NCBI RefSeq assembly: GCF_036323735.1
Contig: NC_086024.1
Location: 75,527,924 to 75,591,923 of the forward strand
Reading direction: 5' to 3'
DNA: 64,000 bases
DNA from: Rattus norvegicus
Taxonomy: Eukaryota; Chordata; Mammalia; Rodentia; Muridae
Below the pieces are notes generated by a model, which did not search any database, was not told where the DNA came from, and saw only the letters and a list, made by a program, of their open reading frames with translations. Shown in pieces: positions 46,170 through 58,655 of this stretch. Position numbers and translations under genes: made by a program. Position 1 is the first letter of the stretch. Each line of letters begins with the position of its first letter.

Positions 46170-46505
46170 TTTTGTCATTTGGCACAAGTTAGTGTTATCT
46201 GGGAGGAAGATACTCAATTGAGAAAATGCCTTTATCAGATTGCCTACAGGCAAGTCTGTATGGCATTTTCTTCATTAATGTTAGCTGTGGGAAGACACTA
46301 CCCACTGTGGGTGGTGTCATCTTGGTCCATGGTCCTAGACCGTAGAAGAAAGAAGGCTGAGCAAGCCACGGGGAGTAAGACACTAAGCAGTATTCCTCCA
46401 TCTGCTTTAGTTCCTGCCTCCAAGATCCTGCCTTGAGCTCCTGCCTCATTTCCTAAGTAATGGAGTGTGAACTGAGACATATTTATAAGCTGAAATAACC
46501 CTTTA
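46170..46505 (+). mobile_element. LTR, rodent MaLR/ERVL-type, 5' truncated
   Basis: Sense counterpart of 12632-13006: 'ctcaattgagaaaatgcct', 'gggtggtgtcatcttggtcc', 'aggctgagcaagccacgggg' and a terminal 'gctgaaataaccc' near its polyadenylation site. The first bases of the LTR are missing or too diverged. Confidence 0.8.
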
Positions 46506-46612
46506 AAATGGTACAAGGTTGAATATCCTGTGGCAGACCCAGTCATTTTGTTTTGGGGTGGACTGTGGAGGAACTTTGAGGTTTTGGGATAGAAAAACAT
46601 TGACTTTTAGAA

Positions 46613-46812
46613 CAGTGGTTCTCAACCTTCCTAGTGCTGCAACCCTTCAATACAGTTCCTCATGTTGGGGTAACCCCTACCATAAATTATTTTAGTAGTT
46701 ACTTCCTAACTGTAATTTTGCTACTGTTATGAACCATAATGTGAATATCTGGTAGGCAACCCCTATGAATGGGTCAGTCAGCTCTCAAAGGGATCACGGT
46801 TGAGAGACACTG
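46613..46812 (+). mobile_element. URR1-like hAT-Charlie miniature element
   Basis: It begins cagtggttctcaaccttcct and ends gagagacactg. The interior has 'ctgtaattttgctactgtt'. Flanking octamers ttttagaa and gtttagag agree at six of eight positions, in line with the 8-bp hAT duplication. Confidence 0.9.
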
Positions 46813-47079
46813 GTTTAGAGTTAATGATCTACTGTGGGAACTTAGAAGATAATGCTGAGAGCAGCACAGACAACAGCTTTGTTTTGTAAAATTTCAGAGG
46901 GAAATGTGGGCATCCCTTAAAGACTCTACTGGGGTTGTTCAATATTTGGAATTAAGAATCTGGCTGTTCTGGTTAGGCAGAGCTGAGGAATTGGCTGTGA
47001 ATAACAATAGACCAGAACCACTAAAGTGAAATCTTTGCTTTGCCAGGAATTTGCTATCATGATTTCTTGTTCTTGCTGG

Positions 47080-47082
<3 letters not shown>

Positions 47083-47141
<59 letters not shown>

Positions 47142-47218
47142 CCCCTCCCTCCCTTCTCTCTCTCTCTCTCTCTCCCTCCCTCCCTCCCTCCTCTCTCTCT
47201 CTCTCTCTCTCTCCCTCC

Positions 47219-47257
<39 letters not shown>
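47083..47257. repeat. Compound (CT)n / (CCCT)n microsatellite
   Basis: Four CT blocks are separated by three CCCT-rich blocks, with almost no purine for 175 bases. This arrangement suggests repeated internal duplication of a CT-CCCT unit. Confidence 0.95.
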
Positions 47258-47262
<5 letters not shown>

Positions 47263-49536
47263 GTTAGCTGTTGATGCTTCTCTTATTGCAATATCTGGGT
47301 ATATGCTCAGAATTCAGACAGCTCCGGGCTGTCATTCATCCAAGCCTGGAGACATAGACGGAGATGCAGCAACCAGGTGCTGTCTTTTTATCCCTGCTCT
47401 ATCTCAGACTTTCATTTCCTCTTGGCTAGGGTTTTGCTCTTCTTACTGGCTGGAAGATTGTTCTTGATAGGGAAGATGTACACCAAGTAAGACCGGAGAA
47501 ATTCTGTTTTCACAAAGTCATCATCTGCTATAGGAGACTGCTGCCACTCTTGTTCTTTCCCTTGTCCTGAATATACCCCAGTGGCCCTCAGTGTTGTCCC
47601 ACAACCAGGCTTTCACTTCCTGAACTTGTATCTCTCTTTTGTATCTGCTCTTGACTGCAAATTCCTTCTTTTGGTCTTAGTAAGTGTCTTGTGGACATAA
47701 TGATTTCTTTGGCTAGATTCCTCTCTTCTTCTTTTCCATAGTTGTGTATGAATGGATAGGCCAAACAAATTACATGGAGACTCCAGTCCTTCTGGAATGA
47801 TGTTCTGTATGATTAAAGTCCCTGTCCAAGGTCTCAGAGAATATCTGATCTCATGACTTGCAGGCTAGTACTAATGGCTAAGCGTTTGTCACAACTCAGT
47901 CACCATTTCGTCTCATTGTCAGTCTGACCATATGATTGGTCTGACCATTCATGATTCAAGGTGGGAGGTGAGCTTTGCATATTTGTAAGAACAGAATCCA
48001 AATCCTGGTTTCTTCAAGATCCCTGTGGTGAACTTTAAACTCCACAGAATTTAGCCTTCCAATCACTTTATTTTTTGTGGACTTGTGGAACTATAATTTC
48101 TTATAGTCTTGAGAACTCAATCTGATGATCCCTGCCCCTACAAGTCATATGACAGTGTCCCTTTTCAGTCCAAATGCCACTTGCGTTCACTCTAATGGCC
48201 ACCTAGACAGCCAAGAAATAGTCCATGCCTTAGTTCTTTCCCCTGTATCTTTGTCCCTCTGTGCTGTGAAACTGTCAGCAAAGCAAGCCTGAGTAAATTA
48301 GATGCTTCTGGCAGGATGGGGCCCCTTGCCCTCTGTGTGGTTCTTCATCCCTCAACCCACAGAGCACAGATTGAGGCAGGGAGAGGACAGGTTCACCCAG
48401 CCAGGTAGGCCTGAAGGGACCAACCCTCGGCTTTGTCTTCTGCCCACTGTGTGTCTCATGCTCTGTGAACAGTGCCCTGGTTTGAGAGGCTTTCTTTCAG
48501 TGTGATTTATATAGTGCCTTTTTTTCTCAAGAAAAATGTGAAATGGTTCACGATAAAACACGTCTTAAATAGGACAGTTAAAACACATTTTGAAAAAGAC
48601 AGACAGACAGAGAAAGGTCAGAAATCACTTAGTTTAATTTCCTGACAAGGAGTTTTATAGCACAAAAGTATTTGATCAATTTCTGGTAAGTGTGTGGAAA
48701 TGGAGGAAAACAAAATCAGTCTGCAGTTGGGAGGAACCCAGAACTCTTCAGCCAGCTCCCTTCTACACATGTATCTAACTTAGTGGCATCTTGCCTAATG
48801 GCATCCATGGAGATACGCTACCTCATCACAGAAAGTCCTGCGGGATGGCAGCAGGGGGCATTCCCAAGGCTTATGGAAGCCAATCTACCCAGAGGTCAAA
48901 GTTATAGCAATTCATCATTGTCACTGACAAAGCACCACAATAAATTCGTCTTTAAATATTAATGTCTAATTCTCATATTATACAGATAGAGCTCGGACTA
49001 TCCATTTAACTCTCTATTATTAAGTGCAGAAATAGTTTATGTTATAATGGAACTTCAAAAAAAAATCAGCACATGTGCTTCAAGGGACATTTCTTCCCTG
49101 GCTTGTTTAGTTTTTCCAGGAGGACATGGCTGAGGAAGGAATGGATGAATTGTGTCTACCTGACTTCATGATGAACAAACAGACGAGCCTCAGTTGTGCC
49201 TCCAGCATGTTCATTCAGAGAGCCAGGATTGGCCTTCGGTAGCATCTCCTGTTGTGATGCAGGCTGGCCCTAAAGCAGCTCTACATCATGGCCAGCAAGA
49301 CGACATCGGGCATCACAGGACATAGTGAAGGACACAGGGATTCTTTGACTCCTGTCTGGCCACATAGCCACACCTTTCCCAATAGTTTTACATGTGACCA
49401 ACACTATGTTACAGCGACATGAGAAAACAGAGAGGAAATGTTGGTGAGGAAGAAATGTATCAGAAGGAAATTCGCTGAGATTTCTCACGAGCATTTTCCA
49501 TCTTTACTATAATTCCGTAGGGTTTTGTTTTTTTAA
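47258..49536. other. Single-copy non-coding stretch
   Basis: A small GACA run is present near 48598-48612. Otherwise nothing recognised. Confidence 0.4.
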
Positions 49537-49955
49537 TCTTCTTCCCATGTGTATGCATGTAAAGTGTATATGTGTGTGCATGTGGTATGTATTTGTGTGT
49601 ATACATTTGCACCAGTGTGTACTATATGTACTGAATACACATTCATATGTACACTCGGATGTGTGCTTGTGCATGTGAAGGCTTGGGGTTGATATTGAGG
49701 CGCTCCCTCAATCACTTCACATTATTCTTTGAGGCAGGATCTTTCAGTCCTATTCAGAACTCCCAGTAATGGAGAGTCTCCCTATCCAGCTTGGTCCAAG
49801 GATTTGCTCTCCCTGCCCTCTGAGACTGGAATTCCAGGCTGGCTACCATGATGGCTATCGTGGCCAGCAGTCGTTTCCATGGGTTCTGGGGATCTGACTT
49901 TGGTTCTCTTGCTTGTGCAGTTTTAAATACTGAGCCATCTCCCTGGTGCTCCAAA
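49537..49955 (-). mobile_element. B4/RSINE-type composite SINE, reverse orientation
   Basis: A TG-rich leader (49550-49680) precedes 'ctttgaggcaggatctttca', 'tctgagactggaattccagg', 'tctggggatctgactttgg' and 'tactgagccatctccctgg'. This is the reversed order of the B1-like and ID-like halves of a B4-class SINE. Confidence 0.65.
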
Positions 49956-50305
49956 AGGACAAAGGTTGTAGAACAGAGTCAAAGTACTAAGACAACCTAG
50001 CGACTGAACACTGACAAGCTTCGGTTCAAAGCGGATAAATGATAAACTGCCAGGCGATCTACCCAACCCCATGCTCCTTAGGTAATGAGAGGGTCCTAAG
50101 AATGTTGGCAGTGCGGGAAGGTAGCTGATACTTGAGCTACTGGAAGTCATTACATGTGGGAAAGATTAGGACTGGGAACTGCCACTGGGGAGTTCCAGTG
50201 TCACTATTTACTTTTGCCATCTTGATAGAATTTGGTAATGCTTTAAATATGAGCCTAGTTTACAATATGTAACTTAAAATCCTTAAGATGTTATTACACA
50301 TGCAT

Positions 50306-50342
<37 letters not shown>

Positions 50343-51607
50343 CGTGTGCACGTGCACACACAGTATCACCACAATCTGTCAGTGTAATTCTATATATTAT
50401 TATTTAGACTACAAATTCACTCAAATATTTCTTGGTCTCCTGGCTGTTTGCTTTTCTCTCTTCTCATTCTTATACCTTCCTACTACCTGTCATTTACAGG
50501 AAACTTATTGTCCTGAGCAACATTGTAGATGAACTGTGATCCACACCACCCCTGGGGACAGAATTCCTATGGAAAAGACCAGCCATCGGGAACTTAGAAC
50601 ATGACTATTTAGAGACAGGCTGTTAAACAAAATACTTAATGAAATGAATAGAGTGGGTTCCTAATCCTATCTTGCTGGTGTGCCCTTATAAAACAATGAA
50701 ATTTAGACAGGCTCACACAGAAGACTGGGAAGGAGCAGGGAGAAGACCTCTACCCCCAAGTCACAGAAAGAGGTCTCAGCAGACATCAACCCTGTGACAT
50801 CTTGATCTCAAACTTTAACCTTTTCTTTTCCCTGAGAGAACACACGTGTATTAAGCTACCCAGCCTGAGGTATTTCATCATCGTATTCTAGCAAAGTATA
50901 CAAGAGTCTGCAGAGTCTGTTCCAGAAGTGAACACGGTATTGTCTGTGCCTTTGGAGACATGCTGAAGCAACTGGAATGGTGAGTCACGCATGTAGCATG
51001 CCAGCCCTTGAGCCCACTGATTTGGATATAGAGGCTAGGATTGGCACGCACCCCATTCTATTTTCTGTTCTGAACAAAAGTGTTTCTAGTGGGAGAGGGA
51101 TTCGGCTGGAGCTGTAAGGGACACTTCTATCAGCTATGGTGTACTACAACCCAGAGGTGTGTAGGAGGCTTGAGCACAGTTAGGCCTGAACCAGACTTTA
51201 GAGCATCGTCATTGCACTGCGCTTGTCAGAAACCTCGCGTTCACAGTAGAATCTCATCTTTGCAGCAGATCCCTTTGCTCCCAGCAAAGCCTCAGCTGAT
51301 CTCTGAGCAGAAGGGGAAGCCATGACAGCTGGCAGCTTGGCCACTTGCATTCCTGTTTGCACACTCTTGGTGTAGATGGAGGCACTAACTTACGAAACAA
51401 ATCACCTTGTGAACCAAGGCGGATGTTGTGGAACGAGGGCCTTTGACTTGCAAGTAGAGCATGGTCAGACATTTTAAGTAACGAGATCCAAACTATAGAA
51501 AATGGAATTGGGGCAGCTATAAGGACTTTGGATGCTGTCCAGTCAAAGCTCTTAATTTGCAAATTTGGACTTAGAGATGCAGGTTACATGTTAAATGATG
51601 TGCCAGA
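49956..51607. other. Single-copy non-coding stretch with a (CA)n array
   Basis: A (CA)n microsatellite lies at 50308-50340. Otherwise nothing recognised. Confidence 0.4.
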
Positions 51608-51648
51608 GGAGGGGATGGGGTGGGTAGGGTGGGGTTGGGTTGGGTGGG
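51608..51648 (+). other. Strong G-quadruplex-forming sequence
   Basis: Eight runs of three or four G (ggggatggggtgggtagggt, then four more runs) are separated by loops of one or two bases. Short loops favour stable parallel quadruplexes. Confidence 0.85.
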
Positions 51649-51889
51649 TAAGAAATAGGATGAAGACAGCTCTCTCTTCTGCTACTAGAGGTCTGGATTT
51701 GAGAAATTATAATTCCTGACAGAATTCTGTAGCAAAAGCCATGTCTATAATGGCGGTGCTGAACAAAGATGGCTGTTTATTCAGCCTTTGTCTGAGTAGC
51801 CGAGCGCCCTAAAGGTTCAGTAATTGAATCAACTAATATGACCTTTGTTTTCTATTTGGAGAATAGAGCTGTTATTAATATCACAAATG

Positions 51890-52028
51890 TGAAAGAATCC
51901 ACATATTGAACATCAGCTGTGTGGCAGGTTCTGTAGTAGCCCATCACAGAAACTTATGAGAAAACTGCAGGTCAGACATATGTTTTTGTCCAAGATCTCA
52001 CAAGAAAAATGGTATCAGAGTTGGGAAA
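51890..52028 (-). mobile_element. MIR SINE, reverse orientation
   Basis: 'catcagctgtgtggcaggttc', 'gagaaaactgcaggtcagac' and 'tgtccaagatctcacaag' correspond to the reversed MIR core. Confidence 0.6.
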
Positions 52029-52147
52029 AGTGACATGGACCTGTAACCCCAGAACTTGGTGGGTGGGATGTAAAGGAGCTCGGGCCAGCCTGAGTATGGC
52101 ACATAGGGCTCTGGGAGGCCTGGCTCTTCTCCCCATCCTTTCTTCCT

Positions 52148-52552
52148 TGATAAAAATCATTAGATTACATCCTTAAGCAAGCAGTCAAGGTCTCTTCCCT
52201 TATTGACCACTCCCTCCCGCTGAGGCTGACCACCAAAGTCCAGGTAACAAAGTATTGAAGTCCAGCAATCAAAAGCCCCCTTGATTGCCTTAACATGTCT
52301 AATCAAAATTAAACGCCTCATCCTAACACAGGGTTTCCCTTTGGACCTTCATAAGCTACCATTTTCCCTATGGGCTCACATCTGTCCGTGTCTATCCAAA
52401 GGCAAATACCCTCCAGGGCAAATACCTTTTCTCTCTCATCCTCTATCTTCTGTGTCTCTTATTTCTTGTCCTTTGTTTCTCTGTGGCAAATAAATCTCCC
52501 TTGTGCTGAAACTTGGGCTTGGTGTGCCTTGTTGCCTATACCGGTCCTTTCA
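52148..52552 (+). mobile_element. Probable solo LTR
   Basis: The sequence 'tgattgccttaacatgtct', an AATAAA near 52490 ('ggcaaataaatctccc') and a pyrimidine-rich end ...cctttca look like U3, R and U5 of a rodent LTR. Boundaries are tentative, and I do not see a clear target-site duplication. Confidence 0.5.
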
Positions 52553-52559
52553 GGATTTA

Positions 52560-52660
52560 ACCTTGAAAAGTGGAAGGAGAATCAAGGGTTCAAGGCCATC
52601 CTTAGCTACATAGTCAGCTCAAGGCTAGCCTGGGCTATGAGACATGTCTCAAAAACAAAT
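52560..52660 (+). mobile_element. B1-like SINE fragment
   Basis: 'gggttcaaggccatccttag', 'aaggctagcctgggctatga' and 'gacatgtctcaaaaac' form the 3' half of a diverged B1. Confidence 0.65.
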
Positions 52661-53049
52661 GACTACTGGGTGTGTTTTATCCTGGAACATATAATTCTTC
52701 CACTATTCTGAATTCTGTCCCTCATCATAATGACTAAGCATTGTAAAGTTTGTAATACAGTCGTAATAATGAATGTAGAGGTGTGTCTCATTTTAAAACT
52801 TAACATTCCCGTGCATCATAGCTACAACTGAGATTCTATATCTAGGCTCATTTTGAACAATTTATGGCCAGGAATTGTTCGGCATTCTAACCCTTGAACA
52901 GATTGGCATCAAGACCTCTTGGTGGGGTTTCAGAAGAGGGCTAATTAATTAAAGCACTTGTTGTTCAAGCAAAAAGACTGGAGTCCAGATACCCAGAACC
53001 CAAGTAAATGTCATGAGTGCATAGTCGTCTATCTATAATTCTGTGTGTC
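52661..53049. other. Single-copy non-coding stretch
   Basis: Nothing recognised. Confidence 0.4.
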
Positions 53050-53500
53050 ACACTTTCCTCAACCAGGGAAGCTCCTTAAGCAGAAAGGTAAACAACTCAA
53101 AATAGTTTCAGGAAGTCCCTGAAACTGACCAGATTCACTAGGCTCCTTCCTCCCCAGAGCAAACAAGCCAAGCCACTGAGAGTCACTTTTAGACAAGTCA
53201 AGCAGCAAAGAAGTTTCTAAGACCAGCCAAGCTGCCTAGAAGTTTAAACCAACTAAGCCACCTGGAGAGAACACTCCCCAACCTGATACACTGTCTTTAT
53301 GCTGTGCAGGGTGTTCCAGATTCCCAGGTTTTGTGAGCTGTCACCTGTTGCTGAGATGGGCTTTGGTAATGCAGTTGTCTTTGGTGCATGCCCCTGTAAC
53401 TAACCCCAAGTCCATATTTCTGTAAGTAGCCTTAGTAAAACTCATGGTTCACCAAGTTGTGTTATCTCCCCAGAAAAAGTTTTGTCATACAACAAATTCT
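53050..53500 (+). mobile_element. Probable rodent LTR
   Basis: Contains 'ccctgaaactgaccagattc', 'gcatgcccctgtaactaacc' and 'catatttctgtaagtagcc', which resemble rodent ERV LTRs known to me only by appearance. Neither end is certain. Confidence 0.45.
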
Positions 53501-53609
53501 AGCCTTAGGAGGAAGACACAGAGTGTGCCCAGAGCAAGCTAGCTAAAGAGACTAACCATGCTGGAGAACTCTGGATCTGATAGCAATAACCTGCTGCAAA
53601 AAAATTAAA

Positions 53610-54245
53610 GTGACACTCTGCTATCCTCATAGATCAGTGTCTTGCTTGGCCATCATCAGAGAAGATCCCCCCTGCAGCAGATGAGAGCAGGTACAGAGAC
53701 CCATAGCTGGACAATATGCAGAAAGTGAGAGGTCAGTCCTAAATGAGATGTCTTCATCAAATCTCTCCTGTCAGGGTTCACAAACCCTGTGGGTGTACAA
53801 ACCACACACAGACCCCATGCCAGCGGTAGGTGGCTGACATAAAAAACTCAATGGTATTTTTGTTTTCTTTTCTTTTTCTTTTGTCCCATAATGTTTTGTC
53901 CAGGAAGATTGTTTTGTTTTTTGTTTTTGTCTTCCTCTCTGTTTTCACTCTACAGATTTACTGCTCATATATTAAGTCTTCCAAACTTTGGGTTTTTATG
54001 TGATTTCTGTATGGAAGAATGCATCTGTGTTTCCTGTGCCTTTTCTTTAGCTCTTTTGTGTTTGTTTGTTTGTTTTTATTTTTTTATTTTTAAATTCCTG
54101 TTTGTTTTCTAAATGAGAGAGAAAAGGAAAGAATGTAGATTTGGTGGGCGGGAAAAATATGGAAGGAGTTGGGGAAGGGAAACTGTGAGCAGAATAAATG
54201 ATCTATTCTTAATAGATTTAATCTCTTTTTAATAAAAAATAAAAT
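53610..54245 (+). mobile_element. Lx-type L1 3' UTR with A-rich end
   Basis: 'tcagtgtcttgcttggccat', 'gcagcagatgagagcaggta', 'gcagaaagtgagaggtcag' and 'actcaatggtatttttg' are in the order of an Lx-type L1 3' UTR. A T-rich stretch follows, then 'cctgtttgttttctaaatg', 'gggaagggaaactgtgagc' and 'ctttttaataaaaaataaa'. The UTR polyadenylation end is near 54245. No ORF2 sequence precedes it. Confidence 0.85.
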
Positions 54246-54390
54246 AAGAAATTGAAGGTGAAAGAGAAAGCAAGATTCCCACCAACCTCCATTTCCACAA
54301 TCATGCACAGATGTGTACATAAGCCTGTACATGAGCTAACATGTGAGAACATGCCACATGTACACACATGCATACTATACACAAATTACA

Positions 54391-54642
54391 CAGAAGAAGA
54401 AGGAGGAGGAAGAGGAGAGGGAGGAGGAGGACGAGAGGGAGGAGGAGAAGGGGGAGGAGGAGGACAGGGAAGAGGAGGACAGAGAGGAGGAGGAGGAGGC
54501 CAGGGAGGAGGAGGAAGAGGAGGAGGAGGAGGATGAGAGGGAGGAGGAGAAGGAGGAGGAGGAAGAGGCCAGGGAAGAGGAGGACAGAGAGGAGGAGGAG
54601 GAGGCCAGGGAGGAGGAGGAAGAGGAAGAGGAGGAGGAGACT
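54391..54642 (+). repeat. Long polypurine (GGA)n tract with higher-order structure
   Basis: About 250 bases of G and A, with rare C and T, in GGA, GGAA and AGAGG units. A block containing cagggaagaggaggacagag near 54465 recurs near 54570, and a second block shows a similar 102-105 bp offset. The tract is therefore built from about 2.4 copies of a longer unit. It can form triplex and quadruplex structures. Confidence 0.95.
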
Positions 54643-55043
54643 CCTTGGGGGCAACTTCCACTCACTCATACACAGTAAAAGGAGACTGACCATTTGTCTC
54701 ATAAACCAGATTTGGCTTCATTTTTAGCAAAAGCATGATTCCCTCAAAGGAAGTCATTTTCCAGAGAAGATCATGGGATAATCAAGTCTTTTTCTCCTTA
54801 AAAACATGGGTGCTTAGGGTCCTACAATTTGTTTCTTCTTCTGTGTGCAGATAAGGAGAAAGGCTACCATGTAAACAGAGTTGTCTTATATTTGGAGGCT
54901 CCCTTTTCTATGGAACTAAAATTTACTGGGTGTTGATGTCCTAGGCACCCTATGATGTCCCAGGCACCACCCTCTTGTGTGATTGTCTCCTTTAAGACTT
55001 GGTGTAATCTCATGCTGCAAGTCCCTATTTCATAAAGGTAAAG
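54643..55043. other. Single-copy non-coding stretch
   Basis: Two near-identical 15-mers (gatgtcctaggcacc and gatgtcccaggcacc) sit four bases apart near 54935-54968. Nothing else recognised. Confidence 0.4.
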
Positions 55044-55235
55044 AGTGTGATGGTTATTAGTCACTATTAACTAGATTTAGAACCAACTGGGGGACATTCT
55101 GGGCATGCCTGTGGGGGTTTCCAGGAAGGTTTAACCAAGGAGAAAGCAACCATCTCTCCCTACTTCCTGACTACAGACACAACGTGACCAGTCATACCAC
55201 ACTGTTACCACTATGCCTTGCCACCATGATAGATG
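55044..55235 (+). mobile_element. Old mammalian LTR-like interspersed repeat, truncated
   Basis: 'gtgatggttattagtcacta', 'tagatttagaaccaactggg', 'gggggtttccaggaaggttt' and 'cttgccaccatgatag' are in the order of a common old LTR-like repeat. It is probably related, in the opposite sense, to 15028-15332. Confidence 0.55.
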
Positions 55236-58200
55236 CTTCCTATTAGGTGACTAGTGACCAACCTAACGAGTAAGGCAGCTACTATAGGACCAGTGCACTA
55301 GCTCAGCTTATGCTGCCACCAAAAAGCCGAGCAGACCTTTGAACCTAGGCTGAGTTTTCAACCTCTGTACCTGCTACCCACTCTTTGTTTCTTTGGCATT
55401 CACTCGTCAAGAGGGGTTTGGGGACTGCACATTTGTTTTCCAAAATTCTTGCTCTTAGGCAAATGATTTCCAAGATCCCTTTGAATACTGAGACTCCATG
55501 ACTGATTAGAGTTGTAATGTATGCAGTGTGATTAATTTGCACTAATACACAAGTTCATTCACCATGTTAATTTTTTACTGAAGGTTCCAGCAAGTTTTAG
55601 TTTATGTACAGCTCTCCTAGTGATGTGAACGGAGCTGTACTGCCTTTCCTAGAATAATACTTAAAATTCCAACTAAAAATCTAAACTTTAAGAACATATC
55701 TGCAGGGTTTTTTTACCATACACATAACATACCAACTTTACATATGGACAAAAATAGTCATTTTGAGCGTCTGTCCTCTTGATCGGCTCTCCCTGGTTTC
55801 ACGGAGTCAGTGCTAATTGCTTGCAGCCTCGTGTCCTTCCTAACATAAGAGAGCAATTTGAGCAGCCCAGGCTGAAGTGTTGCATTTGTCAGACCTGCCA
55901 AATCTTGAATTGGCATTGGCCAGTTGGAGTGATGAGCACAAATCAACTCACTGGAGCTTCAGGAAGCTTCTAGAAGTTCTGTAGTGTTCCTGGCACAGCT
56001 ACTCTACAGCTGAGACACCTTTGGACCATACTTGGTAGCATTAAGTGACGGCCAACTTGGATCATACAGAGTTTTGAGTCTGTATAATCAAGCTGTGCTG
56101 GTTGAAGGACAGGTCCAGGACCGCTGCTCATCCACAGACTACAAACTGGGCTGTCTCCAAACATCTGATCGGCTTGAAACTTGCGGTTCAAGTTTGTAAA
56201 TGAATGAGTTTGTAAACACCCTGTGTTTAATGTGGCCACCAGTGCAGTCAACAGCTATGCAATGCTATTTCTACTCATTCCCTTACTCCCTCAGGACTCA
56301 CTCCTTAGAAGAATACTCATGTAAGCTAGCAATAGGAGAGCACTTCTGCAGACATGGGACATGTATGCTTTCTGAGGTTATCCAGAATAGGTTGTTTTTA
56401 TAAAGGCAGCAACATATTTGTTTTCATTTAGGACTTTCAACATTTTGTGTTTTTACAAACTGAGAGACCCTTCCCACTCAACCCACAGGAGTCTAGCCAT
56501 GAGCTAACTGCTTTTACCTCCTAGGTCTTACAGAGCCATTCCTTGCCACATTTTTCCAGAAGCTTGGCTCATTTTTTGGCAGTTGTTGGGGGCTGGTTAC
56601 TCCTTAAAGTAGGCATTCTATGCATGGTGGCCACAAATAGACCCAGGCCTGTAGCTGCCCATGAACTAGAATGTTGAAGTTGGAGGGTCAAAATGTGCCT
56701 GTCAGAAGACTAGCAGAGGGAAAGAGACTGTCCTCAAGGTTGTTGCCTGGGGGCTGCCTTGGAGTGAGCATGGTTTTCTAGAGATGGAGCTCCCTAGTAC
56801 AGCCATGGGTAGCACGTGAATTGTGCACAGCACACAGGAACAATGATAAGTATTATTGTAACCACCACTACTGGTAACACAGGCCTGTTTCTAGGGCTCT
56901 GGTATCCGCCTTAGGTTTTCAATCTTAACAGGACTTTTCTACAAGCTGCCTTAGACTTAATCTTTCCTAAATTGGCACTGCTGGCTGGCTCCAGAGGATC
57001 CCTGCTGCGGTACCTGGGTTTGCATGTCCCCTTGCCCAATGAAGTGACAAGCATGTTGCTGTGGATTCACCACATGGGCTGGCAGAAGTGGCATGCAGCC
57101 AGACTAAGTCCACACTGTCTGCATTTATTCTTTTAGAAATCCGATTATGAGAATGCATGTCTTGCATTGCCACTTTCATTTTTGATAAAATAACCTGGCC
57201 CCAGGTCTGGATAATTTAAAGCATGGGAGAAATGGGATAGAAAGAGCTCAGAATCTATAGGTCTGAGAAGTGGGAAGAGTCAAGGCAGCAGACATCTGGC
57301 CTCCTTCCAAGTGCCAGGACTGTGGACTGGGTGGCCTGTGTACACATTCCTCCCTGTCTTCCCGTCTCAGGCCTTCACCCTGCTAGAGTGCACCGGGGCC
57401 TACTGACCCAGATAGAGGGCAGTGAGATGCAATGAGTCCCGGGATCCAGATGCCAAGGCCTCAAGTGGGTGACCTCACTGCCTGGGAAATTGAAGGGCTG
57501 GCCCTGGACTTTGAGTCCCAGTCTCTCCCCATTCCACTTGGGTGTGGCCCTGGGTGTGTCCTCATTGCTTCTCTGGGTTCAAGGGAGAGAAAATGAGGGT
57601 TAGGGCTGCATTTGCAGGAAATAGAAAGGCCCTGGGTAGACAATGACTCAGAGCCAATGTAAACCAGGATGTTTACCCCGTCTATGGTCTGTGATACCAT
57701 AGACTGTACCACAAGCCTTGTAGCTGATAGTCTCTGAATCTGAGTGTTTAAGAGTCCACCTCCTGGAGAAGAATTGTCCTTCGGGGGCCAATAGTAACTC
57801 CCTCCTGGGTCACCTGCTGCTCAGGGAGTTACTGCTGCTCAGCCTGTGGTGACTTTCTCCTTTCCAGTGTGTAATGTCACCTCAGGTGTCAGGGGCCTGA
57901 GGAGCTTGTATCCTCCTGCATTCATGAGGTGCTACAAAAGAGAAGAGTTCCCCTCAGTGTCCCCTGTACCCCAATACACCCATATGTGTCACCTTAACAT
58001 GGTGAGAATGACTCTCACCGTTTTGTTTGTTTGTTGCTAGAAGCCAAGCATGCCCTGAAGACAGCACAGGTCCAGAAGCAAGAGGGCAAAAGCTGTGGCA
58101 GAGGACTGACTGCCCAGGAGGCCATATTGTGCTGGAACATCAACGGTGCTATGGCCTTCCTGCCTAGTGCCAAGAACCCACTCAGGTAGGCTACTGGAAT

Positions 58201-58459
58201 GTATTTGGATATGAGTGTGTTGTGGCAGCCTGATCACCCCAGCTATTCCTGGGACCATGGCTGGAAATGCTTTCCAGGGGTTTTCATTGTCCAGAAACAT
58301 GGCAAGGGAGGGCACCCAGGAATATACCCACAAAAGGCTCCAAATGTGTCAGCCTGCCTCACCTCCATAGCTGTGCCAATAGGACTGAAGAAGGACATGG
58401 CCATCAACTTTCAAGTGATGCCCTTTGATTCCAGATCTATGAATTTAAAGTTAACTGAG
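55236..58459. other. Single-copy non-coding stretch
   Basis: No repeat or exon recognised over about 3.2 kb. GC content rises in 57250-57900 by eye, with no frame of note. Confidence 0.4.
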
Positions 58460-58655
58460 CCGGGCGGGGCTGGGCATATAGCCCAATGCTTGCCCAGCAT
58501 GTATAAAGCCGGTTCAGTCCCCAGCATCCCATAAAACTGGGTGGTACAGTCACAGCACTAGGAGTAGAGGCATGAAGATCAGAAATGTAAGTTCATCCTT
58601 AGCTGCATAGTGAGAGTTCAAGACCAGCCTGGGCTAAATGAGACTTTAAAATATT
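58460..58655 (+). mobile_element. ID-B1 composite (B4-type) SINE
   Basis: 'gggctgggcatatagcccaa', 'cttgcccagcatgtataaag' and 'tcagtccccagcatccc' make an ID-like head. 'cacagcactaggagtagagg' and 'agaccagcctgggctaaat' make the B1-like half, followed by an A/T-rich tail. Confidence 0.75.

Noticed and set aside
54301..54727. Overlapping open frames in all directions over the GGA tract
   Set aside because: Simple-repeat frames without stop codons. They carry no information about coding.
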